DNA of 64,000 nt from Fictibacillus solisalsi (GCF_900103485.1 NZ_FNHW01000001.1:2129057-2193056); one strand, 5' to 3'. Counted from the stretch's first letter, positions 23,418 through 34,295 are shown. Translations and numbers: made by a program. Notes: generated by a model from the letters alone, not told the origin.

Positions 23418-25787
23418 TTATTTTAGTAAAGCGACTGTAATTCCGCTTCCTCCCTCATTAGCCGCCCCCATGCGGGTGGATTTCACATTGGGGTGGGTCT
23501 TAAGAAGCTGCTGGACACCTGAGCGTAGTGCGCCCGTTCCTTTTCCGTGGATGATGGAAACTTGAGGATATCCTGCGAGCATTGCTTCATCCAGGTATTT
23601 GTCCACTTCGATCATGGCATCTTCGTAACGCTTGCCCCTAAGATCAAGTTCCGGACGAACCGAGTCATCACTGCCCTGTACTTTGACAAAGGTTCGCGGC
23701 TCTGGCTTTTTCTCTTTTGATTGCTTGATCGGTTCAAGATCCCCTGCAGCCACATTCATTTTTAAAATACCAATTTGAACCTGATATTCTTTGTCGCTGA
23801 CTTTGTTAATGATGTGCCCTTTTTGGCCGAAGCTCAGCACTTTAACTTCGTCACCCGGCATGAAGGAAACGGTCTTAGGCTTGACAGCACCTGTGGATTT
23901 CTTCTTTTTGGAGCGAAGGGTCGGTGTGGCGTCTTCCAGGCGTTTGCGTGCATCAATCAAACGGTGTTCCTTAACATTACCTGCCGCCTCTTTCTGATAT
24001 TCGCGGAGTTCTTTAATAACAGTTTCTGCGGTCTGTTTAGCATTGGCGACTGCTTCTTCCGCTTTTCGCTCTGCTTCTTCCAGCAAACGGTCACGGTCCT
24101 GTTCGAGGTGGCGCAGTTCGGCTTCAAGATCCGATTTAAGCTGTTCCGCTTCCTTCCGGATGGCAATTGCCTTTTCGCGTTCTTCCTGGGCTCGTTTCTG
24201 GTTGTCCTCTAGGGAACGGATCATGTTGTCGATCTTGTTATCTTCATCACTGATTTGCGATTTCGCTTCGTCAATAATGGATGGCTCCAGGCCAAGACGT
24301 CTTGAGATTTCAAACGCGTTGCTTCGGCCGGGTACGCCGATCAATAGCTTATAGGTCGGCCGCAGTGTTTCCACGTTAAACTCTACACTGGCGTTGATCA
24401 CCCCGTCACGGTTATATGCATATGCCTTTAATTCGCTGTAGTGAGTTGTAGCGATGACTTTGGCCCCGCGGGCATACACGTAATCCAGGATGGATATCGC
24501 CAATGCTGCCCCTTCCTGCGGATCGGTGCCTGCGCCCAGTTCATCAAATAAAACCAGACTTTTGAAGTTCACCTGCTTTAAAATGTCGACGATGTTGACC
24601 ATATGTGAGGAGAACGTACTCAATGACTGTTCAATCGACTGTTCATCCCCGATATCTGCATAAATCGCTTCGAAAACGGTCATTTCCGATTCTTCTTCGG
24701 CTGGAATCTGAAGTCCCGATTGGGCCATTAATGACAACAGGCCGATGGTTTTGAGGGTCACAGTCTTACCGCCTGTGTTCGGTCCAGTAATAATCAGCGA
24801 TTGAAATGAACCGCCAAGCTCCACATCGATGGGAACAACAGTATCCTGGTCGAGAAGCGGATGCCGTCCCTTATGAAGGGAAATGTATTCTCTGTCGTTC
24901 ATGATCGGTTTTGTTGCTTTTAATTCCCGGCTGTACTGTGCTTTCGTGAAAATAAAATCAACCTCCGCCAAAATAGCTACATTATGCGCCAGAAGTTCGG
25001 CTGCTTCCCCGACAAGCACAGAAAGCTCTCTCAGGATCTTTTCGATTTCCCTGGCTTCTTTGGCTTTCGCTTCCTTCAGCTGGTTGTTAATCGTAACCAC
25101 GGCCTGCGGCTCGATAAACAGCGTTGCTCCTGATGCAGACTGGTCATGAACCATACCGCCAAAATTGCCTCGGTATTCCTGTTTGACGGGAAGCACAAAC
25201 CGTTCGTTCCGGATGGTGATGATTGCATCAGAAAGCATTTTTTGATAGCTGGAGGAGCGCACCATGCTCTCAAGCTTTTCACGCACTCTCGATTCAAATG
25301 TGCGCAGCTGGCCGCGAATCGTGCGAAGAGCAGGGCTCGCGCTGTCCATCACATGGCCATTATCATCAATACAGGCTTTGATTTCACGTTCAAGATCAGT
25401 CAGGGGTTCTATTTCGGCCACCAGATTATCAAGAATCGGCAGTTCTAATCCATCTTCCACCATTCCTTCGGTAAACCGCTTGAAGCGCCTTCCGCCATAA
25501 ATAGTGGTGGAGATATCCAATAACTCATCCGTATTCAGCACACCGCCAATCTGGGTGCGCTTCAGGCTTGCCCGGATGTCCCGGATTCCCCCGAGCGGGG
25601 CCTGCCCTTTTAAACGAAGAACTTTTACGCCTTCATCCGTGCTGTCCTGCCAGTGCTTGATTACTTCAAAATCAACAGATGGCTGCAGCTGTTCCGCCTT
25701 TTGTCGTCCCAGGCTTGAGCTGGCATGCTTTTTTAGCTGTTCAATAATTTTGGTGTATTCTAAGACTCTCTGAACACGTTCTTGCAA
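23418..25787 (-). CDS. mutSB: MutS2 endonuclease/ATPase
   Basis: MutS2-family protein acting in recombination control and, in recent work on B. subtilis, ribosome rescue. The 789-aa protein has the core and clamp regions, Walker A in ITGPNTGGKTVTLKT (about 335), Walker B in SLVLFDELGAGTDPQEGAAL, ATTHYSELK, a long coiled coil (about 520-620), a KOW-like segment (FMPGDEVKVLSFGQKG) and the C-terminal Smr domain with LDLRG and HGKGTGALR. The mismatch-binding domain I of MutS is absent, as expected. Confidence 0.96.
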   Translation of the reverse strand: MQERVQRVLEYTKIIEQLKKHASSSLGRQKAEQLQPSVDFEVIKHWQDSTDEGVKVLRLKGQAPLGGIRDIRASLKRTQIGGVLNTDELLDISTTIYGGRRFKRFTEGMVEDGLELPILDNLVAEIEPLTDLEREIKACIDDNGHVMDSASPALRTIRGQLRTFESRVREKLESMVRSSSYQKMLSDAIITIRNERFVLPVKQEYRGNFGGMVHDQSASGATLFIEPQAVVTINNQLKEAKAKEAREIEKILRELSVLVGEAAELLAHNVAILAEVDFIFTKAQYSRELKATKPIMNDREYISLHKGRHPLLDQDTVVPIDVELGGSFQSLIITGPNTGGKTVTLKTIGLLSLMAQSGLQIPAEEESEMTVFEAIYADIGDEQSIEQSLSTFSSHMVNIVDILKQVNFKSLVLFDELGAGTDPQEGAALAISILDYVYARGAKVIATTHYSELKAYAYNRDGVINASVEFNVETLRPTYKLLIGVPGRSNAFEISRRLGLEPSIIDEAKSQISDEDNKIDNMIRSLEDNQKRAQEEREKAIAIRKEAEQLKSDLEAELRHLEQDRDRLLEEAERKAEEAVANAKQTAETVIKELREYQKEAAGNVKEHRLIDARKRLEDATPTLRSKKKKSTGAVKPKTVSFMPGDEVKVLSFGQKGHIINKVSDKEYQVQIGILKMNVAAGDLEPIKQSKEKKPEPRTFVKVQGSDDSVRPELDLRGKRYEDAMIEVDKYLDEAMLAGYPQVSIIHGKGTGALRSGVQQLLKTHPNVKSTRMGAANEGGSGITVALLK

Positions 25788-25815
25788 AATGATTCCTCCT
25801 CCTTAGGAGCGTTCG

Positions 25816-27537
25816 CTATTCCTTATTCTCGTTTCGTTTTAAAAAGGAAGTCAGTTCTTCCAGTGTCATCGTGTTCAACACATTTTCAGGGCGTATATAC
25901 CCTTTTCTTGCAACGGCTGCCCCCACTTCCATAAAATCGAGTGTATGTTTATAATGAGCATCCGTATTAATGGTAATTTTCACGCCCTTTTCCTGTGCAA
26001 GCTTCAACCATCGGGGGGCTAGATCCAAACGGCTGGGATGGGCATTCAGTTCAAGGGCAGTGTTCGTTTCTGCAGCAAGTTCAATCAGCATTTCCACATC
26101 CACGTCATAGCCCGGACGGCGTCCGATTATCCGGCCAGTAGGATGAGCTATTATATCCACATGATGGCTGGTTAGCGCTGTTTTCAACCGTTTCATGATG
26201 GTTTCCCTGTTTTGGGAAAATGAAGAGTGGATCGATGCAATCACAAGATCCATCTCAGCCAGCATTTCATCATCGTAATCGAGTGACCCATCCGGAAGAA
26301 TATCCATTTCAACACCGGCCAGAATTTTAAAATCGGTGTATTTTTCGTTTAAACGATCAATTTCATGACGCTGTTTGCGGAGGCGTTCCGGTGACAGCCC
26401 GTTGGCGACAACAAGGTACTTTGAATGGTCCGTAATAGCCATGTGTGTGTACCCTTTAGCTCTTGCCGCTTCTGCCATTTCTTCAATTGTATTGGCACCG
26501 TCACTCCAGGTGGAGTGCATATGAAGATCACTTTTTATGTCATTTTCTTGAATAAGCTTTTGCGGTTCACGAAAAAGTTCCAGTTCATTTTCGCCTTCAC
26601 GGACTTCCGGCGGGATGTATTGAAGGCCAAAATGAGCATAAAATTCTTTTTCAGAATCAAACGTTAACATTTCGCCGGTCTCTGAATTCTCTACGCCGTA
26701 TTCGCTGATCTTTTCATTCCGTTCCTTGGCCAGCTGTCTCATCTGCACATTATGCTCCATGGAGCCGGTAAAATGATGCAGCGCTGTGGCAAACTGCTCT
26801 CGAGCCACCAGACGGAAATCAACAGAAACGGGGTAATCATATTGGAGCACGACCGATACCTTCGTATCTCCTTTGGCGATGATTTCGGAAACGTCTTCAA
26901 GCTCTACAAGTTTTTCCTTAATAATAGAAGGATCAGACACGGCAAGAATGAAGTCCAGATCTTTAATCGTTTCACGGCTGCGTCGCAGGCTACCTGCCCG
27001 CGAATACCGCTCGATGCCATCCATTTGGGACAGCTGCTTTTCTATTTTTTCGGCCACGGACAGCATGTAGACAATGGGCAAACGGTCCGGACGCTTTCCA
27101 AGCTCTTCAATGGCCGCAAGAATTTTTTCCTCTGTTTTTGTTCCAAACCCGGCAAGGCCCCTTACTTTCTCCTGTTGACAGGCCTCTTTTAAACTATCAA
27201 TATCGGTAACACCGAGCTCCTGATAAAGCTTTGATATTTTTTTGCCGCCAAGACCAGGGATTTTAAGCATGGTTAACAGGCCGGAAGGAAGTGTTGCCTG
27301 CAATTCCTCAAGTAGAGAGGACCTTCCTGTTTCCATAAGTTCCGTGATGACGGAGGCGGTTCCTTTTCCAATCCCTTTTAATTTGGACGGATCCTCAATT
27401 TGCTCCATGTTCCGGTCGTCTGTCTCCAGAGCCTGGGCTGCTTTTCTGTACGCAGACGTTTTAAATGAGTTTTCCCCTTTGATTTCCATATAAACAGCGA
27501 TAACTTCCAGCACATTGACAACTTCTTTTTTGTTCAT
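25816..27537 (-). CDS. polX: DNA polymerase/3'-5' exonuclease PolX
   Basis: Family X polymerase for base excision repair. The 573-aa protein has N-terminal helix-hairpin-helix segments (KLKGIGKGTASVI, LKIPGLGGKKISKLY), the nucleotidyltransferase core with GSLRRSRETIKDLDFILA, and a C-terminal PHP exonuclease domain (about 335-573) with DLHMHSTWSDG, ITDHSKY and LNAHPSRLD. It lies upstream of mutSB with a 28-nt gap. B. subtilis PolX (YshC) is 570 aa. Confidence 0.95.
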   Translation of the reverse strand: MNKKEVVNVLEVIAVYMEIKGENSFKTSAYRKAAQALETDDRNMEQIEDPSKLKGIGKGTASVITELMETGRSSLLEELQATLPSGLLTMLKIPGLGGKKISKLYQELGVTDIDSLKEACQQEKVRGLAGFGTKTEEKILAAIEELGKRPDRLPIVYMLSVAEKIEKQLSQMDGIERYSRAGSLRRSRETIKDLDFILAVSDPSIIKEKLVELEDVSEIIAKGDTKVSVVLQYDYPVSVDFRLVAREQFATALHHFTGSMEHNVQMRQLAKERNEKISEYGVENSETGEMLTFDSEKEFYAHFGLQYIPPEVREGENELELFREPQKLIQENDIKSDLHMHSTWSDGANTIEEMAEAARAKGYTHMAITDHSKYLVVANGLSPERLRKQRHEIDRLNEKYTDFKILAGVEMDILPDGSLDYDDEMLAEMDLVIASIHSSFSQNRETIMKRLKTALTSHHVDIIAHPTGRIIGRRPGYDVDVEMLIELAAETNTALELNAHPSRLDLAPRWLKLAQEKGVKITINTDAHYKHTLDFMEVGAAVARKGYIRPENVLNTMTLEELTSFLKRNENKE

Positions 27538-27573
27538 CGAGAAATCCCTCCTCTAATTTGATCGACTCGTACG

Positions 27574-27604
27574 GTAAAAAAACTTCTCTGCTGGAGAGAA
27601 GTTT
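27574..27604 (-). terminator. Terminator of zapA-cvpA
   Basis: Stem AAACTTCTCT/AGAGAAGTTT (27580-27604) followed by a T run on the minus strand. It touches the cvpA stop codon and separates it from polX. Confidence 0.8.
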
Positions 27605-28143
27605 TATGCCATATTTTTGCTCCACAAATCTTTTATCGTATCCGAGAAGACCGGGGTGTTTTTTACCATGCTCTGTCCGATGAAGGAATCTTGAAATGCG
27701 GTATGGATGGAACCCGATGGTACAAGGGAAGCCACATAAAGCAATAAAAATAAAATCAGGTAAACTTCAACAAATCCGAGAATGCCTCCAAGCCAGCGGT
27801 TCACGGTACGGAGCAGCGGCAATTCTGCAATGAAGCTGAGCATGTTGCCAACAATCTGAAGCAATATTTTTGTTGCAAAGAAAAGGAGCGCAAAGGCAAT
27901 CGCCCGGTAATAAACGTCCTCGAGTGAAATGCTGTTCAGGATGGATGACATAGGGCTGTCATTTCCAATCGATGGATATGGAATCCAAAGTTTCAGATGC
28001 GGTGCCAGATCATCAAAATACAGATAAGCCACGACATATGCGGCGATAAAACCGACAAGGTGGACAACCTGCATGACAAGCCCGCGCTTCAGACCGATAA
28101 AGAACCCTGCAATCAAAAGAACAATCAATATTAGATCTAACAT
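27604..28143 (-). CDS. yshB: CvpA family membrane protein
   Basis: Colicin V production protein homologue with about four transmembrane segments in 179 aa (LDLILIVLLIAGFFIGLKRG, then VVHLVGFIAAYVVAYLYF, AIAFALLFFATKILLQIVG and VYLILFLLLYVASLV). The GLKRG loop after helix 1 is conserved in the family. Function in Bacillus is not known. The ATG follows the zapA stop directly (TAAATG). Confidence 0.88.
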   Translation of the reverse strand: MLDLILIVLLIAGFFIGLKRGLVMQVVHLVGFIAAYVVAYLYFDDLAPHLKLWIPYPSIGNDSPMSSILNSISLEDVYYRAIAFALLFFATKILLQIVGNMLSFIAELPLLRTVNRWLGGILGFVEVYLILFLLLYVASLVPSGSIHTAFQDSFIGQSMVKNTPVFSDTIKDLWSKNMA

Positions 28144-28407
28144 TTATCTATCCTCTTTCCTAATCTGCTGTTGCAATTTTTCCAGCTCTTCTTTAGTCTT
28201 TAAGTATTCGTTCATGATGTTAACTGCAGTAAGGACGGCAAGCTGCTTCGTATCAAGCACAGCGTTATATTGCTGGATGTCCCTCATTTTTTCGTCAACC
28301 ATTGCAGCGACCGAACGAATGTGGCTGGAAGTCTCAGTACCCATTACTGTATATTTTTGACCAAAGATCTCTACGATGGTCCGTTCTCTCTTGTTTTCTT
28401 CCGCCAC
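28144..28407 (-). CDS. zapA: Cell division protein ZapA
   Basis: FtsZ-associated protein promoting Z-ring assembly. The 87-aa protein has the conserved TIVEIFGQKYTVMGTE, HIRSVAAMVDEKM and a C-terminal coiled coil (about 50-85). I chose the GTG at 28405-28407 (MAEENKRER), 7 nt after GGAGG; the ATG at 28425 reads through that site. It is divergent from rnhC and followed directly by yshB. Confidence 0.93.
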   Translation of the reverse strand: MAEENKRERTIVEIFGQKYTVMGTETSSHIRSVAAMVDEKMRDIQQYNAVLDTKQLAVLTAVNIMNEYLKTKEELEKLQQQIRKEDR

Positions 28408-28565
28408 AAAATTACCTCCATTCATAGCTCACTTTCTTATAAAAGGATGAAACTCTATTCATTATCTTAACAGAAAGCGAACACTTATGAAAATATTTGT
28501 TGTATCATCTGTTAACAATAAAGCAAAATTTTGTAAAACAAATTTTAGTGAAAAGGAAAATAAAA

Positions 28566-29510
28566 ATGGCGAACACCGTATTGCAAGCAACTACACAAGA
28601 AATCCAGAAGATGAAAGAAGCCTACAAGGCATTCATTCCGGCCTCCTCCCCGCCTGGCAGCATTTTTACCGCAAAGCCGCCGGGATGCACGATTACTGCT
28701 TATAAATCTGGAAAGGTATTGTTTCAGGGAAAGAATGCTGAAGCGGAAGCCCTGAAATGGAACATCAAACCTGCTTCCTCAGCAAGCAAACCAAAGAAGG
28801 ACAAACCAGCCCATGCCTACGCTCCTCCCGAAAATGTTGGCTCTTTATCCCTGATCGGCAGTGATGAGGTCGGAACCGGAGATTATTTCGGCCCGATCAC
28901 GGTTGTCGCATCGTATGTGCCGGAATCCAAGCTGGAACTCCTCAGAGAGCTCGGTGTCAAAGATTCAAAGTTCTTGAATGATATCCAGATCGTTTCCATT
29001 GCCAAGGATCTCTTGCATACTATTCCATACAGCCTGCTGGTGCTGAACAACCGAAAATATAACGAGTTGCAAGCCAAGGGAATGAGCCAGGGAAAAATGA
29101 AGGCCCTTCTGCATAATAAAGCGCTTCTTCATATGCTCGAAAAAACGAAAAATGAAAAAGTGGACGGCATCCTGGTGGATCAATTCTGTGAGCCGGGCGT
29201 CTACTTCAACTATCTGTCACGGCAATCGACGGTGGTAAAAGATCAAGTGTATTTTGCCACCAAAGGCGAATCCCTCCATCTTTCGGTGGCAGCGTCCTCC
29301 ATCCTCGCACGCTATGCTTTTATAAAAGAAATGGATAAAATCAGTGCCAAAACAGGAATTGAAATTCCAAAGGGTGCCGGCAGCAAAGTGGATATCAAGG
29401 CCGCCGAATTGATTCGCAAACATGGTCCGGATTTCTTGAACGATATTGCCAAGGTTCATTTTGCCAACACGAAAAAGGCAATGAACCTGGCACACGGAAA
29501 ACGCAACTAG
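28566..29510 (+). CDS. rnhC: Ribonuclease HIII
   Basis: Removes RNA from RNA-DNA hybrids, including R-loops and primers. The 314-aa protein has an N-terminal substrate-binding domain (about 1-85) and a nuclease domain starting LIGSDEVGTGDYFGP, the RNase HII/HIII active-site motif, with VKDSKFLND and VAASSILARYAF. I chose the ATG at 28566, preceded by AAAAGGA; longer frames add residues with no match to the family. Alone on the plus strand, as in B. subtilis (313 aa). Confidence 0.95.
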   Translation: MANTVLQATTQEIQKMKEAYKAFIPASSPPGSIFTAKPPGCTITAYKSGKVLFQGKNAEAEALKWNIKPASSASKPKKDKPAHAYAPPENVGSLSLIGSDEVGTGDYFGPITVVASYVPESKLELLRELGVKDSKFLNDIQIVSIAKDLLHTIPYSLLVLNNRKYNELQAKGMSQGKMKALLHNKALLHMLEKTKNEKVDGILVDQFCEPGVYFNYLSRQSTVVKDQVYFATKGESLHLSVAASSILARYAFIKEMDKISAKTGIEIPKGAGSKVDIKAAELIRKHGPDFLNDIAKVHFANTKKAMNLAHGKRN

Positions 29511-29522
29511 TCTCATTCTACG

Positions 29523-29561
29523 AAAAAACCCGCTGTCTGGTTTCAGACAGCGGGTTTTTTT
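29523..29561. terminator. Bidirectional terminator between rnhC and pheT
   Basis: CCCGCTGTCTG-GTTT-CAGACAGCGGG with A and T runs on both sides; serves both convergent genes. Confidence 0.92.
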
Positions 29562-29568
29562 TGCAGCG

Positions 29569-31998
29569 TTATTTACGCAGTGAGGCTCCAAATCGCTCTT
29601 CAAGGCTTCGCAGGATATTTTCATGAGCTTTTGTTACTTCTTCATCTGTTAACGTTCGTTCAGGATCGTAGTATTTTAGCGAGAACGCCAAGGATTTCTT
29701 TCCTTCTTCCATCCGTTCTCCTTCATATAAATCAAACAGACTGCTTTCCTTCAACAGCTCTCCTCCGGCTTCATGGATGACCGTGTTCAAATCGCCTGCC
29801 GGCAGATTTTGATCCACCACTACAGCAATATCCCGAGTGATGGAAGGAAAACGAGGAAGAGTTTGATACACTGTTGGTTCGACGCTTGCCCCAAGAAGCT
29901 GGTCAAGATCCAATTCGAACACATAGCTCTCATTTAAATCCCATTCCTTTTGTGTTCCTGGGTGAATCTGCCCAATGAATCCGACGACAATGCTGTCAAG
30001 TTTCACAACAGCTGTACGGCCGGGATGCATGCCCGGAAGGCTTTCACTTTCAAATGAAATCCTACTGTGCAGACCAAGCTCTTCAAACAGACCTTCCAGA
30101 ATTCCCTTCACAACAAAGAAATCAATTTTCTTCTTCTCACCCTGCCAAGGGTGAATACTCCATAACCCGGTCAAAGCCCCGGAAAGATATGTTTTCTCTT
30201 CGGGAAGAACGGATAGGGATTGCTCATGGGCAAAAAATACGGAACTGATTTCAAAAATTCCCACATCATCAATCGAACGGTGATGATTATGCTTTAACAC
30301 TTCAAGGAGCTGAGGAACAAGCGTACTTCTGAGCGTGCTGCGCTCTTCACTCATCGGGTGGGAAACCTTGATGCTGTGTACGTTTTCCTGCTCTTGTGAA
30401 AACGTAAAGGCATTGGATTTCTCTGGCGTTGTGAGCGCATAGGTGACGGCCTGATACAGACCGGTTCCTTCCATATAACGCATCACTTTCCGGCGCGCAG
30501 CCTGATATGGTGAAAGCCCGCCAGGACGCCCTTCGGTTAACAGGTAGGTGGTCGGAATTCGGTCATATCCATAGATTCGTCCGACTTCTTCCACAAGATC
30601 GGCATCAATCGTGATGTCCGGTCTTCTCGATGGAACAGTAACGATATAGTTTTCACCATGAACATCAAATTCAAAGCGAAGACGCTTTAAAATATCGCTG
30701 ATCTGTTCGCCTTCAATCTCGGTTCCGAGCAAGGTGTTGATCCGCGTTTGCGTCACTTCAGCTTTTCCTTCAGGAACCAAACGCTCTCCGGCTTCAACGA
30801 TTCCTTGTGCCACTTCACCCCCTGCGTATTGGGCCATGAGAGAAGCTGCACGGTATGCCGCATCATATACTCGGTTTCGGTCGATACCTTTTTCATAGCG
30901 TGAGCTTGCTTCACTTCTTAGTCCAAGATCCTTGGAAGCCGATCTTACACGGATACCTTCAAAATAGGCGGCTTCAAGCAATACTGTTGTTGTATCGTCC
31001 TGCACTTCGGATGTGGCACCACCCATAACACCTGCCACAGCCACAGGCTCTTTACCATTGGTGATCACCAGGTGATTGGCCCCCAGCTTTCTCTTGGCAT
31101 CATCAAGGGTAACCATCTCCTCCCCGGCTTTTGCACGGCGGACAAGAATCTCCTTGGATCCAAGCCGGTCATAGTCAAACGCATGTAGCGGCTGGCCGTA
31201 CTCAAGCAAAACGTAGTTTGTAATATCCACCACATTATTGATGGGTCGGATTCCCGCTGCAACCAGGCGGTTTTGCATCCATAACGGGGAAGGAGCGATT
31301 GTGATATTCTTTATGATCATGGCTCCATAATACGGATTATCTTCTTTTGCATCCACCGTAACGGATACATAGTCGGATGCTTTCTCTCCAGACGTTTGCA
31401 CCTGCACTTCAGGAAGCCGCAGTTCTTCATTTAAAATAGCAGCTACCTCATAAGCAACTCCAAGCATATTGAGGCAGTCTGCACGGTTAGGCGTTAATCC
31501 AAGTTCGAGAACATAATCATCGAGATTCAGGTAAGACAATGCATCGCTTCCGATTTCCGCGTCGGATGGCATGACAAAAATCCCGCTGGAATATTCCTTT
31601 GGAACAAGTTTACCTTCAACGCCCAATTCAGTGAGTGAGCAGATCATTCCATTGGAGGCTTCTCCGCGCAGTTTCGCCTTTTTAATTTTGAAGTTTCCCG
31701 GTAGTACTGCTCCCACTTTTGCGACCGGAACTTTCTGGCCGGCTGCCACGTTAGGCGCCCCGCATACGATTTGAACCGGTGCTTCTTCACCGAGGTCCAC
31801 TTTACATACACGCAATTTGTCTGCGTTTGGATGCTGAACACATTCCAGCACGTGGCCAACCACTACACCGGTAATCCCTTTATTGAGGGATTCAACGATT
31901 TCTACTTCAATTCCGCTTTTTGTTATTTTATCAGCAAGTTCAGCTGCTGAAAGATCAAGGTTCACATAGTCTTTTAGCCAATTATAAGAAACTAACAC
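29569..31998 (-). CDS. pheT: Phenylalanyl-tRNA synthetase beta subunit
   Basis: Together with PheS charges tRNA-Phe as an alpha2-beta2 enzyme. The 809-aa protein has an N-terminal EMAP-type tRNA-binding domain (about 40-155, with [20 protein letters not shown] split), B3/B4 editing and B5 domains, a catalytic-like core (RLRFEF through [20 protein letters not shown]) and a C-terminal anticodon-binding FDX-ACB domain ([15 protein letters not shown]). It follows pheS by 14 nt. B. subtilis PheT is 804 aa. Confidence 0.97.
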   Translation of the reverse strand: MLVSYNWLKDYVNLDLSAAELADKITKSGIEVEIVESLNKGITGVVVGHVLECVQHPNADKLRVCKVDLGEEAPVQIVCGAPNVAAGQKVPVAKVGAVLPGNFKIKKAKLRGEASNGMICSLTELGVEGKLVPKEYSSGIFVMPSDAEIGSDALSYLNLDDYVLELGLTPNRADCLNMLGVAYEVAAILNEELRLPEVQVQTSGEKASDYVSVTVDAKEDNPYYGAMIIKNITIAPSPLWMQNRLVAAGIRPINNVVDITNYVLLEYGQPLHAFDYDRLGSKEILVRRAKAGEEMVTLDDAKRKLGANHLVITNGKEPVAVAGVMGGATSEVQDDTTTVLLEAAYFEGIRVRSASKDLGLRSEASSRYEKGIDRNRVYDAAYRAASLMAQYAGGEVAQGIVEAGERLVPEGKAEVTQTRINTLLGTEIEGEQISDILKRLRFEFDVHGENYIVTVPSRRPDITIDADLVEEVGRIYGYDRIPTTYLLTEGRPGGLSPYQAARRKVMRYMEGTGLYQAVTYALTTPEKSNAFTFSQEQENVHSIKVSHPMSEERSTLRSTLVPQLLEVLKHNHHRSIDDVGIFEISSVFFAHEQSLSVLPEEKTYLSGALTGLWSIHPWQGEKKKIDFFVVKGILEGLFEELGLHSRISFESESLPGMHPGRTAVVKLDSIVVGFIGQIHPGTQKEWDLNESYVFELDLDQLLGASVEPTVYQTLPRFPSITRDIAVVVDQNLPAGDLNTVIHEAGGELLKESSLFDLYEGERMEEGKKSLAFSLKYYDPERTLTDEEVTKAHENILRSLEERFGASLRK

Positions 31999-32012
31999 AG
32001 CATTTCCCCTCC

Positions 32013-33047
32013 TTATGCCTTTTTAAATTGTTTTAAGAAACGAAGATCGTTGGTGTAAAAATGACGGATATCATCAATCCCGTATTTCAGCATGGCGATG
32101 CGCTCAGGACCCATGCCAAATGCAAATCCGGTATATTTTTTTGAATCAAAGCCTGCCATTTCAAGTACGTTCGGGTGAACCATGCCTGCTCCAAGAATTT
32201 CGATCCAGCCTGTATGCTTACAAATGGAGCAGCCTTTTCCTCCACATTTAAAACAGGAGATGTCCATTTCCACAGACGGTTCTGTAAACGGGAAGAAACT
32301 TGGGCGTAAACGGATTTTGCGTTCTTCCCCGAACATTTTTTTGGCGAAGGTCTCCAAAACACCCTTCAAATCACTCAAACGGACATTTTCATCAACAACC
32401 AGGCCCTCAATCTGCATGAACTGATGGGAGTGTGTCGCATCATCATCATCCCTGCGGTACACTTTACCGGGCGATACGATTTTGACCGGGCCTCTGCCGT
32501 GATGCTTTTCCATTGTTCTAGCCTGAACCGGTGAAGTCTGGGTTCGAAGCAGAATGTCTTCCGTGATAAAGAATGAGTCCTGCATGTCGCGTGCGGGATG
32601 GCCTTTCGGAAGATTTAACGCTTCAAAATTATAATAATCCGTTTCCACTTCTGGTCCTTCTGCCACAGTAAAGCCCATCGTTAAGAAAAGGTCTTCAATT
32701 TCTTCAATAACGGCAGTTAACGGATGAGCATTTCCTTTTCGGACCGGACGTCCCGGAAGCGTGACATCAATGGATTCTTTTTTCAGCTTTTCCTCGATCA
32801 CCGCTTGTTCCAGTTCGCTGATTTTTGATTCCAGCGCTGACGTAATGGCGTCGCGGATCTCATTGGCATAAGCCCCTACGACTGGGCGTTCTTCAGGTGA
32901 AAGCTTGCCCATTCCTTTCAGAACCTCAGTAATCGGGCCCCTCTTGCCCAAATAAGATACCTTAATATCCTGCAATTCTTTTAAATCACTCGCCTGCTGA
33001 ATTTTCAGCAGTGCTTCTTCTTTTAGTGCTTGTAATCGGTCCTGCAT
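32013..33047 (-). CDS. pheS: Phenylalanyl-tRNA synthetase alpha subunit
   Basis: Catalytic subunit of class II PheRS. The 344-aa protein has the N-terminal coiled coil (about 1-85), motif 2 region [21 protein letters not shown], and motif 3 [20 protein letters not shown]; a [17 protein letters not shown] Zn-like element is also present, as in other Bacillus PheS. I chose the ATG at 33045-33047, with AAGGAGG 9 nt upstream; it gives exactly the B. subtilis length. A longer frame to 33161 translates the T-box terminator. Confidence 0.97.
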   Translation of the reverse strand: MQDRLQALKEEALLKIQQASDLKELQDIKVSYLGKRGPITEVLKGMGKLSPEERPVVGAYANEIRDAITSALESKISELEQAVIEEKLKKESIDVTLPGRPVRKGNAHPLTAVIEEIEDLFLTMGFTVAEGPEVETDYYNFEALNLPKGHPARDMQDSFFITEDILLRTQTSPVQARTMEKHHGRGPVKIVSPGKVYRRDDDDATHSHQFMQIEGLVVDENVRLSDLKGVLETFAKKMFGEERKIRLRPSFFPFTEPSVEMDISCFKCGGKGCSICKHTGWIEILGAGMVHPNVLEMAGFDSKKYTGFAFGMGPERIAMLKYGIDDIRHFYTNDLRFLKQFKKA

Positions 33048-33067
33048 TTCATCGGCCTCCTTTTGAA

Positions 33068-33340
33068 AATAAAAAAACCCCGTCCGAAAAGGGACGAGGA
33101 TTCGCGGTACCACCCAAATTAACCAAGAGAAAAAGGCAAAAGGCCTTTTGTTCTTGTTCACTTCATTTCCATAACGGACTGGGTCCGGTTCACCCTACTG
33201 ATAATTGTTCAGGCGACTGCTCAGGAGCGAATTCGATAAATTCAACCGTAGAAACACTTTCAGTCAAGGTGCTTCCTCCCTTTTACCGGCGAGCTTTTAT
33301 GTACTACTCTCCATCATTGCATTTGGTTCATGCAGTTGTC
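33068..33340 (-). promoter_or_regulatory. T-box riboswitch of pheST (tRNA-Phe)
   Basis: The minus strand carries the T-box bulge sequence GGGTGGTACCGCG (about 33100-33113) followed by a terminator with arms CCTCGTCCC/GGACGGGG (33078-33099) and seven T residues. Upstream, about 230 nt of leader has the AGAGTAGTA stem I feature. A TTC triplet near 33230 is a candidate Phe specifier but I have not folded stem I. Confidence 0.93.
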
Positions 33341-33345
33341 TTCTT

Positions 33346-33374
33346 ATTATAGTGGAACTTTGATTTCTGTGCAA
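33346..33374 (-). promoter_or_regulatory. sigma A promoter of pheST
   Basis: TTGCAC (33369-33374), 17-bp spacer, TATAAT (33346-33351), immediately upstream of the T-box leader. Confidence 0.85.
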
Positions 33375-33397
33375 TTGAATTCATGTTTTCTATTCAG

Positions 33398-34162
33398 TTA
33401 TTGCCGGTTTCTCATAAGTTCATACAGCATGATGCCCGCGGCCACTGCCACATTTAGCGATTCTGCATTCCCGAACATGGGAATATAAACCAGTTCGTCT
33501 GCTGCTTCTATGCTTTCCCGACGGACACCGCTTCCTTCGTTTCCGACAACAAGAGCAAACGATCGGGAAGACTGTATCTCCTGAAGCGGTTTTGCTCCCT
33601 TCAGGGCAGACACAAATACAGGGACACCTTCCGTTTTGCAATCTGTGATCCATTCGTCCAGACTTCCTTTCACCACAGGCAGATGGAACAGTGACCCTTG
33701 AGTGGAGCGGAGAACCTTGCTGTTATATACATCAACAGTCCCTTCTCCCAGAATGACACCATCTATGCCCTGCGCGTCTGCAGTCCTGATAATGGTTCCA
33801 AGGTTGCCGGGGTCCTGTACACCGTCAATCAAAAGATACTTCCCATCCTGCCTCGGTTTTAGAGGCTGTTCTTTCATGCGGCATATCGCCATTACCCCTT
33901 GCGGATGCTCGGTGTCACTAAGAATTTTCATGATTTTCTTCGGCACCACCCAGGGGTCCAGAGCAGACATATTCCAATTTTCGGGAAGTGTATAGGATTC
34001 TTCCACAATCAAATGGGCAATGGGAACGTGATGACGAAGTGCCTCTTCAATCAAATGAGGGCCTTCGATGATAAATTGGCCCGATTTATCCCGCTCCTTT
34101 TTCGTATAGAGCTTTTTCCATTGTTTTATCGATGCATTTTGTTCGGATTCAATCCGTTTCAT
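33398..34162 (-). CDS. ysgA: SpoU-family RNA 2'-O-methyltransferase
   Basis: TrmH/SpoU (SPOUT) methyltransferase, probably modifying 23S rRNA or tRNA. The 254-aa protein has an N-terminal substrate-binding domain (about 1-95, FIIEGPHLIEEAL) and the SPOUT knot motifs LIDGVQDPGNLGTIIRTADA (motif 1), LVVGNEGSGVRRE (motif 2) and IPMFGNAESLNVAVAAGIML (motif 3). The exact target is not shown by the sequence. It sits upstream of pheST as in B. subtilis. Confidence 0.92.
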   Translation of the reverse strand: MKRIESEQNASIKQWKKLYTKKERDKSGQFIIEGPHLIEEALRHHVPIAHLIVEESYTLPENWNMSALDPWVVPKKIMKILSDTEHPQGVMAICRMKEQPLKPRQDGKYLLIDGVQDPGNLGTIIRTADAQGIDGVILGEGTVDVYNSKVLRSTQGSLFHLPVVKGSLDEWITDCKTEGVPVFVSALKGAKPLQEIQSSRSFALVVGNEGSGVRRESIEAADELVYIPMFGNAESLNVAVAAGIMLYELMRNRQ

Positions 34163-34295
34163 TCCTCAACCATCCTTTATTACGTTCAACTTTTTTTATT
34201 ATATCTTCAAAATGATACATAATCCATGAGCTCTTAATAAAAACTAGGAAATAGCAAAAACTTAAAAGAACTAAATTGATCCTGAGGTGATAAAT

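Noticed and set aside
33048-33161. 38-residue N-terminal extension of PheS
   Set aside because: The sequence is the T-box terminator read as protein; the ATG at 33047 gives exactly the family length.
34163-34295. sigma G promoter of sspI
   Set aside because: A TGATAC-like sequence at 34214 has no acceptable -10 at proper distance, so no site is called.
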